Assembly (NCBI GenBank): GCA_949840885.1
Contig: CATKYJ010000013.1
Span: 1 to 64,000, forward strand
Direction: 5' to 3'
Source: an uncultured Acetatifactor sp.
Lineage (GTDB): Bacteria; Bacillota; Clostridia; Lachnospirales; Lachnospiraceae
DNA: 64,000 bases
The notes beneath the pieces were generated by a model that saw nothing but the letters and a program-made list of their open reading frames with translations, was not told the origin of the DNA and ran no database searches. The first letter of the stretch is position 1. Every line of letters begins with the position of its first letter. This document shows positions 61,519 to 64,000 of the stretch, one piece after another. The position numbers and the translations under genes are program-made.

Positions 61519-64000
61519 TCACAGCCACTCGTTCCAGAACCGTTCCACCCGCTTTGCCACTGTATTGACTGTCACGGTCTCGAATTCTTCCCACTCCCTG
61601 GGAAAGAGCCTGCGGTAGGCGGGCTGCAGAAAGCGTTCGTCCAGCAGCGCCACGATTCCCAAGTCCTGCGCCGTGCGGATGACCCGCCCTGCAGCCTGGA
61701 GAACCTTGTTCATACCCGGGTACCGATAGGCATAGTCGAAGCCGTTCTCCTGATTCCTGTCAAAATAGCCTTTCAGGATTTCCCTTTCCGGGGAGACCTG
61801 GGGCAGGCCCGTGCCCACGATCATCGCCCCGATGAGGCTGTCGTTCTTTAGGTCAATGCCCTCGCCAAATATCCCGCCCAGGACGCAGAAGCCAATGAGA
61901 ATCCTGTCTGCCCCCTGCTTTGCGCCCTCGTCCTCCCTGCACCGGAACCGCTCCAAAAACGCATCCCTCTGTGCCTCGCCCATGGACTCGCCCTGCAGGA
62001 TGCATTCCCTCCCCTCTCCTCCGAAGTTATCCACATACCTTTCGTGGACAGCGCGCAAAAAGGCATAGGAGGGACAGAATACCATGTAGTTGCCGTGGCG
62101 GTTCTTGACGATCTCTTCTATATAACGGGCAATGTTTCCATACTCGTCCTGGGAGCGCCGGGTGTATTTGCTGGTCACATCGCTGGCCACGAGCAGAGCC
62201 CGCCTTTCGGAGCAAAACACGGACCGGGCGTAGACCTCATAGTCCCAGGGATCCCCTCCCAGCAGCCCTTTGTAGTACTGGATGGGCAGGAGCGTGGCAG
62301 AAAACAGGATCGCGCTGCGACCTTTTTGCATGCACTTCTTCAGGTTCTCCTTGGGGTTCACGCACAGAAGCTTTACCAAAAAGCTTCCGTCATCGCAAAG
62401 CTGGGTATATTTTACATAATTTTCATCCAGCAGTTCATAAATGGTAAAAAAATGGCTGACCTCAAAATAAAAGTCCAAAAGATCCTCGCGGATGGGCAGT
62501 TCCCCCTCCTCCTGCTCCGACAGATAGTCATCCAGCACTGTCTGGAGCCTCAGCAGGCTCTCCACAAATTCTTCCAGGCTTTCTACAATACGGTAGTTCT
62601 CACATTGACGCTTCAAGCTCAAGAGCTGGCGGTTGCACTTGTCCAAGTGGTAGACCAGCTTTTCGGCATAGCCCTGCCTGAAAAGGACGCTTCTCCCGCT
62701 GTGGGTGCCGGCTGCCAAAAGAGGAATAGTACTGGTTTGGTCAACAGCCTCCATAGCCTCCTCCGACTCTTCCTCTCCTTGCGACACGTCTGTCAGAAAT
62801 GGCAGGGTCTCAAGGGCTATTTGCCCGGAAACATCAGCTTTTTTCTCCTTTTTCTTCCCGCCTCCCTTTCCTGACACCAGTGTCTTTTTCAGTTCCCTGC
62901 ACAGTTTTGCAAAATCTTCTTTCCGCAGGACGGCACTATACATCTCCCTGCCCCTCTCCAGCAGATTATGTGCTTCGTCAATGAGAAACAAATAGTTTCC
63001 CGTAGTACCCTCCCCAAAAAAGCGCTTCAGATACACATGGGGATCAAAGAGATAATTGTAGTCACAGATGACGGCATCGGAAAAAAGGCTGGCGTCCAGG
63101 CACATCTCAAAAGGACAGACCATAAATTTACGGGCATAGGCGATTATGGTGTCCCTGTCAAAGCGCTCCTCGCAGGTCAGCATTTCGAAAACGGCATCAT
63201 TGACTCTGTCGTAATGCCCTCTTGCATAGGGGCAGTACTGGGGATTGCATTCCGTCTCCTCCATGAAGCAGATCTTCTCCTTGGCGGTAAGGGTAATGCT
63301 TTTCATCCGCAGGCCCTTTTCCCGCAAAAGTTCCATCGCCTCCTCAGCCACGGTTCTTGTAATGGTCTTGGCCGTCAGGTAGAACAGCTTCTCTCCCATG
63401 CCCTTTCCCATGGCCTGGACAGCAGGATAGATAGTGGAGATGGTCTTGCCCACCCCCGTGGGCGCCTCCAGAAAGAGTTTCTTCTTATGATAAATGGTTC
63501 GATACACACTGGCGGCCAGTTCCTTTTGCCCCTCTCTGTAGGGATAGGGGAATTCCAGCCCCTGGACGGAAGCCTTTCGGATTCTCTGCCATTTCCACCA
63601 ATAGTCCGACCATTTCCGATAAGCGGAAAGCACCCTCTCAAACCACGCCTCCAGGTCACCGAAGCCGTGCTCCTCATGGAAGTAGCGGATCTCTCCCGAG
63701 GGCATATGGCAGTAGGTCAGGCGTGTCCGGATGCTCTCAAGCCCCTGGGACTTGCCGTACAGATAGGCATAGCATTTGGCCTGGGCCACATGCAGCGGCA
63801 TGGGGGCTTTCATCCTGGCAAGGTCGCGGTAGGTTCCCTTGATCTCGTCAATGGTCACCTGCCCGTCCTTTTGGATGATGCCGTCCGCCCTGCCCTCCAC
63901 GCTGAGGGTATATTCATCCCCGGGGAAAGCCATCTTTAGCGGAACCTCCGCCTGGTATTCCGCTCCCATCCTGCGCTGAATCATGCGGTGGATTCTGCCG
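61519..64000 (-). CDS. DinG/Rad3-type helicase, 5' end beyond the window
   Basis: More than 821 residues of a superfamily 2 helicase are visible. An N-terminal PD-(D/E)XK-like part (GRADGIIQKDGQVTIDEIKGTY) is followed by Walker A LEAPTGVGKT, four Cys for a 4Fe-4S cluster (ICFMEETECNPQYCPYARGHY and MVCPFEMC), DEAH in FLIDEAHNLLE and motif VI QAAGRVIRT. Such enzymes unwind or process DNA in repair. The frame remains open to the window edge (RIHR before the first ATG), so the start lies outside. Confidence 0.93.
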   Translation of the reverse strand, partial: GRIHRMIQRRMGAEYQAEVPLKMAFPGDEYTLSVEGRADGIIQKDGQVTIDEIKGTYRDLARMKAPMPLHVAQAKCYAYLYGKSQGLESIRTRLTYCHMPSGEIRYFHEEHGFGDLEAWFERVLSAYRKWSDYWWKWQRIRKASVQGLEFPYPYREGQKELAASVYRTIYHKKKLFLEAPTGVGKTISTIYPAVQAMGKGMGEKLFYLTAKTITRTVAEEAMELLREKGLRMKSITLTAKEKICFMEETECNPQYCPYARGHYDRVNDAVFEMLTCEERFDRDTIIAYARKFMVCPFEMCLDASLFSDAVICDYNYLFDPHVYLKRFFGEGTTGNYLFLIDEAHNLLERGREMYSAVLRKEDFAKLCRELKKTLVSGKGGGKKKEKKADVSGQIALETLPFLTDVSQGEEESEEAMEAVDQTSTIPLLAAGTHSGRSVLFRQGYAEKLVYHLDKCNRQLLSLKRQCENYRIVESLEEFVESLLRLQTVLDDYLSEQEEGELPIREDLLDFYFEVSHFFTIYELLDENYVKYTQLCDDGSFLVKLLCVNPKENLKKCMQKGRSAILFSATLLPIQYYKGLLGGDPWDYEVYARSVFCSERRALLVASDVTSKYTRRSQDEYGNIARYIEEIVKNRHGNYMVFCPSYAFLRAVHERYVDNFGGEGRECILQGESMGEAQRDAFLERFRCREDEGAKQGADRILIGFCVLGGIFGEGIDLKNDSLIGAMIVGTGLPQVSPEREILKGYFDRNQENGFDYAYRYPGMNKVLQAAGRVIRTAQDLGIVALLDERFLQPAYRRLFPREWEEFETVTVNTVAKRVERFWNEWL

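Overview
The window looks like chromosome from a spore-forming member of the Bacillota, most likely a gut Lachnospiraceae. The signs are a complete spoIIAA-spoIIAB-sigF operon next to spoVA genes, a T-box leader in front of valS, strong AGGAGG-type ribosome binding sites before nearly every gene, many AT-rich promoters of the housekeeping sigma type, and the style of the ABC, ECF and PadR modules. No rRNA, tRNA, CRISPR array or intact mobile element was seen. Family names come from recalled motifs, not from a search.

Left part (1-6.4 kb): a 42-bp tandem repeat at the edge, a decayed small gene followed by a fic gene whose 3' end is replaced by a frameshifted IS4-type transposase fragment, a multidrug-type ABC exporter, a DUF6512-like membrane protein, an MFS exporter and a probable PD-(D/E)XK-fold protein. 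The ABC exporter and the DUF6512 gene are divergent, and six 25-bp repeats lie between them.

6.4-15.2 kb: a minus-strand oligopeptide-type ABC importer (binding protein, two permeases, fused double ATPase). A histidine phosphatase, an ABM-like small protein and a methyl-accepting chemotaxis protein sit among its genes. A 106-bp hairpin-bearing tandem duplication separates the binding protein from the first permease. Upstream lies a MNT-HEPN toxin-antitoxin pair whose 3' end carries a copy of the binding protein gene's leader.

16.5-39.1 kb: a large glycan-utilisation locus. A divergent AraC-type regulator faces a minus-strand operon with two carbohydrate ABC importers that flank an NHL/TPR lipid-face protein, a Yip1 membrane protein and an extracellular DUF5696 protein. 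A terminator follows, then a second unit of four enzymes without signal peptides (GH28-like, GH29, GH31, alginate-lyase-like). The picture is uptake of branched acidic plant oligosaccharides with cytoplasmic breakdown. This is the part most likely to hold a poorly described system.

39.2-45.7 kb: aminoglycoside-phosphotransferase-fold kinase, folD, an amidohydrolase, a membrane-anchored trypsin-like protease, thiamine pyrophosphokinase and a ferritin-like protein.

45.9-57.3 kb: sporulation and housekeeping on the minus strand: a 65-aa protein, spoVAC, spoVAA, spoVAB, a GH25 lysozyme, sigF-spoIIAB-spoIIAA, a zinc-ribbon TPR protein, a previously easy-to-miss 55-aa gene, folC, and valS under T-box control.

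57.5-64 kb: an ECF transporter S component, a PadR-DUF1700-DUF4097 operon with a twin palindromic operator, a spacer with DnaA-box-like sites, and a DinG/Rad3-type helicase cut by the window edge.
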